Source: Rasiella rasia
GTDB taxonomy: Bacteria > Bacteroidota > Bacteroidia > Flavobacteriales > Flavobacteriaceae
Direction of reading: 5' to 3'
Length of the DNA stretch: 64,000 nucleotides
Assembly (NCBI RefSeq): GCF_011044175.1
Contig: NZ_CP049057.1
Span: 2,433,501-2,497,500, forward strand
Shown: positions 7,985 to 16,501 of the stretch, one piece after another
How the letters are laid out: each line of letters opens with the position of its first letter
Position numbering within the stretch: position 1 is the stretch's first letter
Made by a program: the position numbers and the translations under genes
Notes under the pieces: generated by a model
What the model was told of the DNA's origin: nothing
Databases searched by the model: none
Seen by the model: only the letters and a program-made list of their open reading frames with translations

Positions 7985-9123
7985 AATGAAATTCTGAAGG
8001 TAGTTCCTTGTCCGGGCTCACTTTCTACACGAATATTTCCGTTAAGCGCTTCTATCTGATTTTTGACCATAAACAAGCCAGTACCACGTGTTTTTGGCCC
8101 ATTATGGAACGTCTGGTAGATGTTGAATAATTGATCTTGATGCTGTTTTACATCAAAACCAAGGCCATTGTCTTTAATAGTTAATGAAATTACCCCCTCT
8201 TTCTCTAACGTATAGATGTCAATCACAGGATTTCTATCTGGGTGTCTAAATTGTATTGCATTGCTCACCAAATTGCGAAAAATAGAGATGAGGTATGCAG
8301 GTATGTACTCTATATGCGGTGCTTCAGAAAAATCCGTAAATATCTCTACTCGATTGTCAGAAATAAGGGTTTGTAAACCTTTTTTGGCTTCGTGCAAACC
8401 TTCAGCAAATGAGATTGGTTGCTTTTTGTCTTTAGACTTATCTTGTATGGTTACTATCTGACTTAAATGTTTTATTGTTGAGCACAATTCTTCAGAGATT
8501 GTAGACAAACCATCAATTAGTTCTACTTCATCTTTTGGGTTATCTAAATCGCCTAATAATTCTAGAGCCAGTTTTAAATTATTAGCATGAGAACGTAAAT
8601 TGTGAGATACCAAATGAGCGTAATTAAGCAATCTTGTATTCTGAGAAGCAATCGTCTTGATTGAGTTTTCTAATTCTATTTCCCTCTTTTTTTCTGCAGA
8701 AATATCTTGAAAAACTCCTTGTATTCCAATAACATCCCCTTCTTTATCATACATGGGTTTGCCAATTGCCTTTGCCCAAAATTCTTCTCCCGTGTGTTTT
8801 ACCATTTTAACGGTAGTTTTAAAAGGAACACCTTCACTGCATTCGGCAAATGTGTTCATTACTCGAAACTTTTCGGAATCGGCATATAAGTGCACCAAGT
8901 TTCGGGTAAGGGAAGGTTTAAAGTCTTTAGGAAGCTGTAGAATCTTTCTTCCTTGCGGGTCGATAAAGGTGGTTTTGTCTACAAAATTAATACAATACCC
9001 ACCTGCTCCTGTTAACAGGGCAATTTCTTGGTAATAAAAATCGTCGAAAAGATTTTCTTTACTGGAATTCGGGAGCGTTTCCTGTAAAAGGATTTTCTTT
9101 CTCTTTTGAGCTAAAAAATTCAA
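7981..9123 (-). CDS. PAS-domain sensor histidine kinase
   Basis: The protein has 380 residues and no transmembrane segment, so it is cytosolic. A PAS/PAC module occupies about residues 35-150 (ending IGIQGVFQDISAEKK). A HisKA-like helix pair follows with the phospho-acceptor H174 in VSHNLRSH, and then the HATPase core with N box NLVSNAIQF, G1 box DNGLGFD and G2 box GTGLFMVKNQIEALNG. Such stand-alone PAS kinases are numerous in flavobacteria and usually orphan; no response regulator gene is next to it. The start is TTG at 9123, with an in-frame TAA directly in front and no ATG before the PAS domain. The ligand is unknown. Confidence 0.88.
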   Translation of the reverse strand: MNFLAQKRKKILLQETLPNSSKENLFDDFYYQEIALLTGAGGYCINFVDKTTFIDPQGRKILQLPKDFKPSLTRNLVHLYADSEKFRVMNTFAECSEGVPFKTTVKMVKHTGEEFWAKAIGKPMYDKEGDVIGIQGVFQDISAEKKREIELENSIKTIASQNTRLLNYAHLVSHNLRSHANNLKLALELLGDLDNPKDEVELIDGLSTISEELCSTIKHLSQIVTIQDKSKDKKQPISFAEGLHEAKKGLQTLISDNRVEIFTDFSEAPHIEYIPAYLISIFRNLVSNAIQFRHPDRNPVIDIYTLEKEGVISLTIKDNGLGFDVKQHQDQLFNIYQTFHNGPKTRGTGLFMVKNQIEALNGNIRVESEPGQGTTFRISF

Positions 9124-9193
9124 TTATCATTAATTTGGTGTGGGCAATATATATAAAAAAAATTAATTTGTAGGTAAATTCTTATAAATCAAT

Positions 9194-9625
9194 TTATTCT
9201 GTGGGAGCCAAATAAGAAAATGGAGTAAAGGGTACATTACGTAATATCCAGTAAAGAATGGCAATTGCAAAATAGCCATAAATAAACCAAGGCTTATAAA
9301 ATAATTGTACGCGGTGTTCCTTTTGAAAGAGGTAATTATAGATTTTTGTACCTAAACCATAAAAGACCAATGGTAATGATACTACCATGAATGGGTTTAA
9401 CCGAAACGCAGAATACCACTCTCCATGCAATAATTGATGAATAGCTCTTTGCGAACCGCAGCCAGCACAATGGTATCCTGTTAATGATTTAAATGGACAG
9501 CTTAGAAAGAAAGAATGTTGGGTAGGATTGTAAAGAAAATAGAGGTATCCTAGGGCTGCTAGAACTATTCCAACAGCAAGAAGCCAGCTTATTCGTTTAT
9601 AAATTGGCTGCACCTTGTATACCAA
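9194..9625 (-). CDS. DUF2752 membrane protein
   Basis: The protein has 143 residues and three hydrophobic segments. It carries the DUF2752 signature CPF(K)xLTGYHCAGCGxQRAxHxLLHG (C43, C53, C56) between the first and second membrane spans. The biochemical role of this domain is unknown. The start is uncertain: TTG at 9625 or GTG at 9613. Either way the gene overlaps the end of the CD225-like gene upstream (17-29 bases), which implies one transcript and coupled translation. Confidence 0.8.
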   Translation of the reverse strand: MVYKVQPIYKRISWLLAVGIVLAALGYLYFLYNPTQHSFFLSCPFKSLTGYHCAGCGSQRAIHQLLHGEWYSAFRLNPFMVVSLPLVFYGLGTKIYNYLFQKEHRVQLFYKPWFIYGYFAIAILYWILRNVPFTPFSYLAPTE

Positions 9626-9872
9626 ATATTATTAGCACAACGACAAAGTAAAGTACAATTCCAATTCCAATGCTAACGGCACTCCAAATAGACCACTTTT
9701 TAGCATCGTCTGCGGCTTTTTGAGCCTCGGCATGAAAGCCTTGGCGCCATAAATGCTCTACTTTATTAGCTTTAACAATTGCCACAATACCAAGAGGCAT
9801 GCAGCACATGACGGTGGTTAAAATAGCCCAGATCATGTTGTTTTCGGGTGGTGCATTGTGCATATTGTTCAT
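9597..9872 (-). CDS. CD225/dispanin-family small membrane protein
   Basis: The protein has 91 residues with two hydrophobic segments. A typical CD225 layout is present: MIWAILTTVMCCMPLGIVAIVKA, a short amphipathic linker (EHLWRQG.. EAQKAADDAKKW) and a second span. The family includes interferon-induced transmembrane proteins, and bacterial members have no settled function. It overlaps the DUF2752 gene and has a paralogue just upstream. This suggests a small membrane-protein operon. Confidence 0.8.
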   Translation of the reverse strand: MNNMHNAPPENNMIWAILTTVMCCMPLGIVAIVKANKVEHLWRQGFHAEAQKAADDAKKWSIWSAVSIGIGIVLYFVVVLIIFGIQGAANL

Positions 9873-9900
9873 GTGGCAAATATACTATATCTAAAAAAAA

Positions 9901-9924
9901 TACCCCTATTAATAAATAGGGGTA
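9901..9924 (-). terminator. terminator between the two CD225-like genes
   Basis: Arms TACCCCTATT (9901-9910) and AATAGGGGTA (9915-9924) form a perfect 10-bp stem with an AATA loop. Read on the minus strand it is followed by a run of T (complement of 9893-9900), so it terminates the CD225-like gene at 9948-10220. Confidence 0.85.
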
Positions 9925-9947
9925 TTTAAAATAGTGGTATACATTAA

Positions 9948-10220
9948 TTAAAATCCACCTGCAGCTACTCCAGCTACAATAAGTATGATATATAAAATCC
10001 AGAAAATTGCTGATACTGCAATTCCCCAAATAGCATATTTCTTAGCATCGGCAGCAGACTTCTCTGCGCCAGCTTGGTCACCTTGTAACCAAAGCGATTT
10101 TACTTTTGTAGATTTCATAATTGATACAATGCCTAGTGGCCAGCAAAAAATGATACAAATAATCGACCATACCAAATTATTATCTGGTGGGCTACCTGCT
10201 GGCGTGTTTTGATTTTCCAT
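9948..10220 (-). CDS. CD225/dispanin-family small membrane protein (paralogue)
   Basis: This 90-residue protein is a paralogue of the protein encoded at 9597-9872. It has the first span NLVWSIICIIFCWPLGIVSIMKS, the linker KSLWLQGDQAGAEKSAADAKKYAIWG and a second hydrophobic segment ending in VAAGGF. The N-terminus is Pro/Asn-rich, as in other bacterial CD225 proteins. A strong terminator separates it from the second copy, so the two are probably expressed differently. A membrane-fusion or envelope-related role is inferred only from the family. Confidence 0.8.
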   Translation of the reverse strand: MENQNTPAGSPPDNNLVWSIICIIFCWPLGIVSIMKSTKVKSLWLQGDQAGAEKSAADAKKYAIWGIAVSAIFWILYIILIVAGVAAGGF

Positions 10221-10266
10221 GTTGGTTGGTTTTTTTAAGATTTGACCAACAATATACGTCAGAATT

Positions 10267-10827
10267 TTAAAAAGAGTAAACTTTTTTCGCTGTAATGCAG
10301 TAATTTAGTGGAAAATCTATGTATTCATGGATTATTTCATCTTCGGCTTCAAAGTATGAAAGTCCTATTTTCAGGCAATCTGGTCTGCATTTTGCTAAAA
10401 ATCGATCATAGAACCCTTTTCCATAACCAATGCGATTTCCTTTTTTATCGAATGCTAGTAAAGGAACAAATACCACATCAAATTGTTGAGGTGATATAGC
10501 AATACCTTCTACGGGCTCTGGTATGCCGTAGGCTGATACCTTAATGAGTGTATTTTCTTGCAATAAAATATGTTCCATTTGTAATGAATCAAAATCGGCT
10601 TTTGGTATGCACACGCTCTTATCTTTACCTTGTAGTATATGTAATATATAATCGGTAAGTACTTCTTTCTTTTCTGAAATAGATAAAAAAATGTGGTAAT
10701 AGCTTTTATCCCAGATGGGAAGCTGTAGGGCATTGTTCGCAATAGCCAGGCTTCTATCTTCAAGCGTATTGTTTGAGAGCTCTTTTCGCAGGTGTTGGTA
10801 TTTTTTTCTAAGTTCGGCCTTTGTCAT
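10267..10827 (-). CDS. 5-formyltetrahydrofolate cyclo-ligase
   Basis: This 186-residue cytosolic enzyme converts 5-formyl-THF to 5,10-methenyl-THF with ATP. Family marks are the N-terminal TKAELRKKYQHLRKEL helix and the C-terminal nucleotide/folate-binding block RIGYGKGFYDRFLA, followed by the usual ending with LNYCITAKKVYSF. Its ATG begins directly after the stop of the M14 hydrolase gene, so it is the last gene of the rimK operon. There is no obvious functional link, and the linkage may be only transcriptional. Confidence 0.92.
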   Translation of the reverse strand: MTKAELRKKYQHLRKELSNNTLEDRSLAIANNALQLPIWDKSYYHIFLSISEKKEVLTDYILHILQGKDKSVCIPKADFDSLQMEHILLQENTLIKVSAYGIPEPVEGIAISPQQFDVVFVPLLAFDKKGNRIGYGKGFYDRFLAKCRPDCLKIGLSYFEAEDEIIHEYIDFPLNYCITAKKVYSF

Positions 10828-11829
10828 TTAGTGGAGGGCTTCTTCGTCTTCGATATTGGTAGAATCTTGTGTGGAAATATGAAATATAGCATCACCTTGA
10901 TGTACGATAGGGGCATGATTTACATTAATAATGTAGCCAGCATTTGGTGCCGTTACTTTAAAACGCATTTGCCCATAAGGATCTGTAATTGTTGCTAAGA
11001 ACTCGTCTTTTTCAACATATTTATTGCAGTCTATTTTAACATGCAAAAGTCCACTTTTTTGAGCTCTAATCCACCTGCTCTTAGCTACTAGTACCGTTTG
11101 TTTGGTGCTTGTGGGAACTACAATTTCTGGGTTTAGCATCTCTAAATGTGCCAAAAGCCTGATAACACCATCTACTCCTTGTTTGACAATATGCTTATTG
11201 TTGTTTAAACTCTTTCCCCCTTCAAAAAGTAGACTGGGAATCCCCATTTTTTCGCATGTAGAACGATACGATTTACTTAAGTTGCTCGATAGTACTGTGA
11301 AAGGTGCATTAAATATTTTAGCTAATTCAAACAGGTCAGCTCGGTTTGGTGCCACACGTATTTGAGCAGCATTAAACCGTTGTGCACCACCTGTATGGAA
11401 ATCGAGACAATAATCTGCTAGCGGAAGTATTTTCTTTGTGAAATGAAATGCTACACGACTTGCCAGCGAACCAGTTTTTGTTCCAGGAAAAACACGATTC
11501 AAATCTCTGCCGTCTGGAAAGGTTCGGGAGGCATTTAAAAAACCGAAGATATTTAAAATAGGTATGCAGATTATTGTACCTCTCGTGGGGGTGTTAATTT
11601 TCCTTGCAATTACCTGCCGTACTACTTCAACACCGTTAATTTCATCCCCATGAATTCCTGCTGTTATTAAAACTGTAGGGCCAGGCTGAACGGCTCTAGA
11701 AACTATTACAGGTATTTCAACTTTTGTTGAAGTATATAATTTGGCGAAACTAAAGTTAATTGTTTTTGTTTCACCAAGATTGATATTTTTTCCTAGAATA
11801 ATAAAATTTTCAGAATCTGACGTTGCCAT
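10828..11829 (-). CDS. AspA/AstE-type M14 zinc deacylase
   Basis: This 333-residue protein belongs to the succinylglutamate desuccinylase/aspartoacylase family. Zinc ligands H60 and E63 are seen in TAGIHGDEINGVEV and H145 in CLDFHTGG; a likely catalytic Glu lies in LLFEGG. The C-terminal 90 residues form a small beta domain (LLHVKIDCNKYVEKDE.. GDAIFHIS). Family members cut amide bonds next to Glu or Asp. Here the gene lies 2 bases after rimK and upstream of the folate ligase, within an operon that also holds a RimB-like protease. I infer that it acts on glutamylated or other amino-acid-tailed substrates made by the RimK ligases. Confidence 0.85.
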   Translation of the reverse strand: MATSDSENFIILGKNINLGETKTINFSFAKLYTSTKVEIPVIVSRAVQPGPTVLITAGIHGDEINGVEVVRQVIARKINTPTRGTIICIPILNIFGFLNASRTFPDGRDLNRVFPGTKTGSLASRVAFHFTKKILPLADYCLDFHTGGAQRFNAAQIRVAPNRADLFELAKIFNAPFTVLSSNLSKSYRSTCEKMGIPSLLFEGGKSLNNNKHIVKQGVDGVIRLLAHLEMLNPEIVVPTSTKQTVLVAKSRWIRAQKSGLLHVKIDCNKYVEKDEFLATITDPYGQMRFKVTAPNAGYIINVNHAPIVHQGDAIFHISTQDSTNIEDEEALH

Positions 11830-11831
11830 AT

Positions 11832-12704
11832 TTAAACGCTTCTTTCAATAAATTTAATAATTTCTCGAGCAACATCAATTCCTGTGGCTGTTTCAATTCC
11901 TTCTAGACCTGGTGAAGAATTCACTTCAAGAATTAGCGGACCTCGTGAGGACTGGAGCATGTCTACACCTGCAATGTCTAATCCCATAGCTTTTGCAGCT
12001 TTTATCGCTGCAGTTTCTTCTTCGTCGGTTAGTTGTATCACTTCTGCTGTGCCGCCCCGGTGTAAATTACTTCTAAATTCACCTTCCTTGCCTTGTCGTT
12101 TCATAGCACCAATAACACGACCATCTATTACAATAACGCGTATATCTGCACCTCCCGCTTCTTTTATAAATTCTTGTACAATTACACGTGCCTGCAAGTT
12201 GTTAAAGGCTTCAATTACAGACTCTGCTGCTTTTTTAGTTTCGGCTAGAATAACACCAATACCTTGGGTTCCTTCTAATAATTTAATGATAACTGGAGCG
12301 CCACCAACCTGATCTACAATGCCTTCTACATTTTTAGAATAATTAGTGAAAATGGTCTTAGGAAGTCCCAGACCGGCGCGAGACAATATCTGTAAGCTAC
12401 GTAATTTATCGCGAGAGCGTACCAGAGCCATAGATTCGGTAGTGGTAAAGCAGCGCATCATTTCAAACTGACGCACAACTGCAGTACCATAAAAAGTTAC
12501 TGAAGCACCAATTCTAGGAATGACAGCGTCTACGTTTTCAATTTTTTTCCCCTTATAATAGACACAAGGATTTTTCTTTTCAATAACAATATCACACTTG
12601 GTGTGGTTAATGATTTCAATGTTGTGTTTTCTTTTTTTGGCAACTTCTAGAATACGTTTTGTTGAATAAAGGTTAGGTGCTGCCGATAGAATTTTAATGT
12701 TCAT
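11832..12704 (-). CDS. rimK: RimK-type ATP-grasp ligase, copy 1
   Basis: This 290-residue ATP-grasp enzyme of the RimK family adds glutamate residues to the C-terminus of ribosomal protein S6 in E. coli. Visible blocks are [19 protein letters not shown] (residues 67 on), the ATP-binding [18 protein letters not shown], the acidic pocket [19 protein letters not shown] and the Mg-binding end [17 protein letters not shown]. It overlaps the RimB-like gene by 11 bases and is followed after 2 bases by the M14 hydrolase. A second RimK copy starts the same operon, so substrate division between the two is likely. Whether S6 is the target here is not shown by the sequence. Confidence 0.93.
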   Translation of the reverse strand: MNIKILSAAPNLYSTKRILEVAKKRKHNIEIINHTKCDIVIEKKNPCVYYKGKKIENVDAVIPRIGASVTFYGTAVVRQFEMMRCFTTTESMALVRSRDKLRSLQILSRAGLGLPKTIFTNYSKNVEGIVDQVGGAPVIIKLLEGTQGIGVILAETKKAAESVIEAFNNLQARVIVQEFIKEAGGADIRVIVIDGRVIGAMKRQGKEGEFRSNLHRGGTAEVIQLTDEEETAAIKAAKAMGLDIAGVDMLQSSRGPLILEVNSSPGLEGIETATGIDVAREIIKFIERSV

Positions 12705-13125
12705 TCTTAGTTTTTAATTTGTGTGAAAGGTTCGTGCGATTAATATCTACCATAAAACGTTTGGTTAAAAATTTTCTTCCCAATAAAACAGGGTATTTCA
12801 TTTCTTCTCGATCGCTCAACGTTAAAAAGATAGGATAAATTTTACCGAAAAGTTCAATTTCAGTTAAAATACGATAGCGCGCTTGCGTTTGTCCGTTGCT
12901 ACTTTTAACCACGCGAACATCATATTTATCGAATTTAAATTCTTTGTTGTGATAAGCAGGATGTTCTGGATCTAAAAATACACATCTTAAATAGTTGTCT
13001 TCTACTTTTACATTCTTACAGTGTATGGTTGAGGTGTATGCACCTGTATCTACCTTAACTTCAATGTCCTGAAGTTCAAGAAGCGGGAAATCTGCTTTAT
13101 CTGTACGTCCTATTTTTCTTTTCAA
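12694..13125 (-). CDS. RimB-like retropepsin-fold peptidase (ATP-dependent zinc protease family)
   Basis: This 143-residue protein of the PF05618-type family has the retropepsin motif [11 protein letters not shown] (D26-T27-G28-A29) and the distal block [10 protein letters not shown], with length typical of the family. In Pseudomonas, RimB of this family counteracts or processes RimK-made poly-glutamate on S6. The start is TTG at 13125 (TTGAAAAGA); no in-frame ATG exists nearby. It lies between two rimK genes on the same strand, 69 bases after rimK copy 2 and overlapping copy 1. That context strongly supports the RimB-like role. Confidence 0.88.
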   Translation of the reverse strand: MKRKIGRTDKADFPLLELQDIEVKVDTGAYTSTIHCKNVKVEDNYLRCVFLDPEHPAYHNKEFKFDKYDVRVVKSSNGQTQARYRILTEIELFGKIYPIFLTLSDREEMKYPVLLGRKFLTKRFMVDINRTNLSHKLKTKNEH

Positions 13126-13194
13126 AAACTTTTAATTTTATTACTGCTGAAAGGTAAGATAAACCCACATTTTTGCCTGATGTTTATACAAGAA

Positions 13195-14067
13195 TTAACG
13201 CTTGTTTCGCTCTAGATACCCGATGATGCTTTTTGAAACATTTTTACCCGTAGTTGTCTCAATACCTTCTAGACCAGGAGTAGAATTCACCTCGAGCACC
13301 AACGGACCTCTCTGAGATTGCAAGATATCTACACCACAGACTCCTAATCTAAGTGCTTTTGCAGCTTTAAGAGCAACTCGTTCTTCTTCGTAAGTTAGGG
13401 AAATTGCCGTAGCTGAGCCACCCCGATGCAAATTGGATCTAAAATCGCCTTCCTTACAACTGCGCTTCATTGCTGCAATTACAACACCGTCTACAACAAT
13501 TACACGAAGATCGGCACCTTCAGATTCTGCAATAAATTCTTGAAGTACATATTTTACACCACTAGTTTGAAGTGTTTCTACGGTTGCTAGGGCATTACGA
13601 TAGCTTTCGGAAAGAATAACGCCATTACCGTGTGTGCCTTCTAATATTTTAATGATTACTGGCCGACCGTTAAAAGGCTTTAGCAAATCTTCTGGTGTGT
13701 GATATCCGCCTAATACGGTATTTGGAACTGGAATCCCAGCCTTTGCTAGTATCTGAAAGCAAGTCCATTTATCTCTTGAATAAAGAATAGATTCTGAGGT
13801 TACAGCAGAAAAAACCCCCGCTGCTTCAAATTGCCGCACCAATGATGTTCCTTGAAACGTATTACTAGCCCCTATACGAGGGATGATGGCATCTATATCA
13901 TCAACAATTTCATCTAAATATTGCAATATTACTTTATCACTACTCACTGAAAGTGTAAAATTATTAGGATTAAGCACTTCCATAGTATGATTTCTAGCTT
14001 CTCCAGCTCTTAATAAGCTTTGTGTAGAATACAGAAATTCACCCCGCGATATAATAGCAATGTTCAT
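13195..14067 (-). CDS. rimK: RimK-type ATP-grasp ligase, copy 2 (operon head)
   Basis: This 290-residue protein is a paralogue of the product of 11832-12704, of the same length. It has the same blocks (PRIGASNTFQGTSLVRQFE, GRPVIIKILEGTHGNGV, GADLRVIVVDGVVIAAMKR, GPLVLEVNSTPGLEGIE). The N-terminal third (residues 1-60), which shapes substrate choice in RimK proteins, is the most divergent part, and the C-termini also differ. It is the first gene of the operon. Its ATG and first three codons form one arm of a long perfect inverted repeat (14056-14112), so translation is probably controlled by RNA structure. Confidence 0.93.
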   Translation of the reverse strand: MNIAIISRGEFLYSTQSLLRAGEARNHTMEVLNPNNFTLSVSSDKVILQYLDEIVDDIDAIIPRIGASNTFQGTSLVRQFEAAGVFSAVTSESILYSRDKWTCFQILAKAGIPVPNTVLGGYHTPEDLLKPFNGRPVIIKILEGTHGNGVILSESYRNALATVETLQTSGVKYVLQEFIAESEGADLRVIVVDGVVIAAMKRSCKEGDFRSNLHRGGSATAISLTYEEERVALKAAKALRLGVCGVDILQSQRGPLVLEVNSTPGLEGIETTTGKNVSKSIIGYLERNKR

Positions 14068-14112
14068 TTAACGTACCTTGTTTAGTGCAAGGTAAAAAAA
14101 ATGAACATTGCT
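14056..14112 (-). promoter_or_regulatory. 57-nt hairpin burying the rimK copy 2 start codon
   Basis: On the minus strand the outer arms AGCAATGTTCATTT and AAATGAACATTGCT are perfectly complementary over 14 bp. Inside them TACCTTG and CAAGGTA form a second 7-bp stem around a 7-base loop, separated from the outer stem by a 4x4 internal loop (TTTT opposite CGTT). The 3' outer arm contains the ATG and the next codons AAC ATT GCT of rimK. In mRNA this would hide the ribosome-binding region and start codon. It follows the TonB-receptor stop by 13 bases, so it also lies in that gene's 3' end. Confidence 0.7.
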
Positions 14113-14125
14113 CAATTCAAATTAG

Positions 14126-16348
14126 CTAAAAATTAACCGTAACCTTTCCGCGTATAAAGAAAGGTGTTCCAGGTGTAAAATGAATTTCTTCCACTGGTTC
14201 AGCTTCGTCAAAAAGTCTACTTTCTGTGGCAAATTGAGTTTCGTTCCACTCTGTATCGAAGAGATTCTCAATAAGTAGGCTAAAAACAAAATTCTTGTAG
14301 GTGTAGTTAGCGGTTATATCTGTTACAAAATAGCCAGCCGCAACGATACTATTATCTTCGTTTGCTGGACGATCTTTTATGTACCGATAGTTTAATCCAC
14401 CAGAAAAAGCGCCTAAATTATCTATAGACACCCCTCCAGTTGACGTTAAATCTGGAGCTAGAGGAATGTAATCTTCACCTTCTAATTCTTCCGTACTTCG
14501 CGCATAGGTATAATTAATATCTCCAAAGAGGTAAAGCCAGTTTAGTGCTTCGTAGCGTGCGCCAAAATCTATTCCTGTTCTTCTGGTTTTACCGCTTGGT
14601 TCTACGATACCGACATCGCCTACATAGACAAATTCTTGATCTAAAAACAGGGCCCATAAAGCGCTATTTAGTATTAATTTGTCGTTCACTTTGTACACTA
14701 TGCCTAGGTCGGCTCCGTAGGCAGCGGGTAAAATAGCTTCGCCTTCATTTGCAACGACTACACGTGCATCATTTGAGTGAAACCCGATACCAGTTTTAGC
14801 AAATAATTGCAATTGCTGATTGGGACTATAAACGGCTTTAAATTTCGGACTTGCAAATACTTTGCTTTCACTTTTGTTATCATAAGTTTCGGTAAGTTTA
14901 TTTACATAATCGAATTTAAAATAATCGAGCCGAAGTTCTGGTGATAGACTGAAATCTCCTGTTGTATATTTAGTTTTAAGGTATGCAAAACTATTAATTT
15001 GATCTACATCTCCGAAGGCGAGACGCTCTAATAATTGGTCTCTGTTTTTAGTTCGTGAAAGTTGAACATCGTTTACATCATCATAACGCACACCAGCTCC
15101 TGCTGAATATTCAAAATCATTATCAAAGAGCGAAGTGTCTTTAGTATATGCTGTTTGAAATCCTAAAATATTCCGTGCTTCAAACTGCCGTATTTGATCT
15201 CCATTTACTGGATCTTCTAAGAAAAAAGTAAAATTGGAAAATAGCTCAAAATTGTACTGTGAAAAGTAGGCGCTGCTCTCTAAGTTTGATGTTTCGCTTA
15301 ATTTTTTAGCATGATTTACCAAGAAATTTGTCCGACTGGTAGTTCCGCCCTCGGTAGCATCTATGGCGCCAAAGCGGCCAATGAGTCCTGATGCTACAGC
15401 TCGCTCGGGGATTTGCCCAGAAGCATCCCACTTGCTAGTAAAATGTGAAACAAGAAATGAAACGCGTTGATCGTCCTGCAGTGCAAAATTGTATTTTCCC
15501 ATTACATTAAAGCGGTTGAAATTTTGTGGCGTTTCGTAAGGGCCATCAAATGAGTTTAACGAGCTTGCAACATAGGCGTTAGAAGTTGCGGTTTCTAGAA
15601 GCTTAAAAACGCCCGCGGTTCTAAAGGAATTAAAATCACCTATTTCTTGAGAAATAAAACTGTTTTTTACCTTGTCTTTAGTTTTAAAAGCTACGTAACC
15701 AGCAGTTGTAAAATCACCTCGCTCGGCATAATACGGACCTTTGCCAAACTCAATTTTGTCTAAGGTTTCAGGAATTAAAAAATGCAGGTCGCTATATCCT
15801 TGTCCGTGTGCATGCGATACCATATTCACTGGCAGCCCATCTACCGTTAGGTTTATGTCGGTACCATGATCAATATCAAATCCGCGCAAGAAAATTTGCT
15901 CTGCTTTTCCGCCCCCGGCGTGCTGGCCAATGATTAATCCAGGAACTTTTCTTAGTACTTCTTGTGAGTTTTTTACGGGATTATTTTCCAAATCTATGTT
16001 TACAATGCTATTAAGCACATCTACTTTTGGACTTATCACTATTTGTTCTAAGGATACTGCACTTTGTGTAAGTACTATTTTGATTGTTGTATTTACATCT
16101 GAAGCTTGAACTTGATACGTTAAGGGTTCAAATCCTAAAAAAGAAAAATAGAGTTCATTGTTTACGGTTGTTTTGTCAATGGTAAATTCACCATTATTAT
16201 TAGTGTGCGAATGTGTACCACTGTTTTTATTAAATATTGCGACATCTTCTAATGGAAGGCTGTTTTGGGTTTCTACTATACCGCTTATTTTTTGCGCATT
16301 TGCAAATGCACAACAAAGAAGTAGCACCCATATAAGTTTACTTTTCAT
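14126..16348 (-). CDS. TonB-dependent receptor, probable metal-linked type
   Basis: This is a 740-residue outer membrane receptor. It has a signal peptide (CCAFANAQ), a carboxypeptidase-regulatory-like domain (residues 22-105) whose loop reads SGTHSHTNNNG, and a plug domain (about 115-225) with QEVLRKVPGLI, LRGFDIDHGTDI and SHAHGQGYSDLHFL. A beta-barrel follows and ends in the aromatic strand FFIRGKVTVNF. The His-containing plug loops and the upstream gene for a His-rich protein suggest uptake of a metal ion or metal complex, but this is inference. The gene for that partner lies 153 bases upstream on the same strand. No terminator separates it from rimK. Confidence 0.9.
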   Translation of the reverse strand: MKSKLIWVLLLCCAFANAQKISGIVETQNSLPLEDVAIFNKNSGTHSHTNNNGEFTIDKTTVNNELYFSFLGFEPLTYQVQASDVNTTIKIVLTQSAVSLEQIVISPKVDVLNSIVNIDLENNPVKNSQEVLRKVPGLIIGQHAGGGKAEQIFLRGFDIDHGTDINLTVDGLPVNMVSHAHGQGYSDLHFLIPETLDKIEFGKGPYYAERGDFTTAGYVAFKTKDKVKNSFISQEIGDFNSFRTAGVFKLLETATSNAYVASSLNSFDGPYETPQNFNRFNVMGKYNFALQDDQRVSFLVSHFTSKWDASGQIPERAVASGLIGRFGAIDATEGGTTSRTNFLVNHAKKLSETSNLESSAYFSQYNFELFSNFTFFLEDPVNGDQIRQFEARNILGFQTAYTKDTSLFDNDFEYSAGAGVRYDDVNDVQLSRTKNRDQLLERLAFGDVDQINSFAYLKTKYTTGDFSLSPELRLDYFKFDYVNKLTETYDNKSESKVFASPKFKAVYSPNQQLQLFAKTGIGFHSNDARVVVANEGEAILPAAYGADLGIVYKVNDKLILNSALWALFLDQEFVYVGDVGIVEPSGKTRRTGIDFGARYEALNWLYLFGDINYTYARSTEELEGEDYIPLAPDLTSTGGVSIDNLGAFSGGLNYRYIKDRPANEDNSIVAAGYFVTDITANYTYKNFVFSLLIENLFDTEWNETQFATESRLFDEAEPVEEIHFTPGTPFFIRGKVTVNF

Positions 16349-16501
16349 ATAAATTAGTTTAGGGGTTGGTCATTTCAACCTTTGGAGGTTTCGCACAGGA
16401 GTGGGCACGCCCATATAAGCCAAGCCACAGTTATAGTGTTCTTAGCTAATTGTGCGATCTCTCACTGTGCAGCGAGATGACAAAATTTGTTAAAATCGGA
16501 A

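Noticed and set aside
14074-14094. TACCTTG/CAAGGTA stem as the terminator of the TonB receptor gene
   Set aside because: On the transcribed strand the T-run lies before, not after, the stem, and the stem is part of the larger hairpin covering the rimK start.
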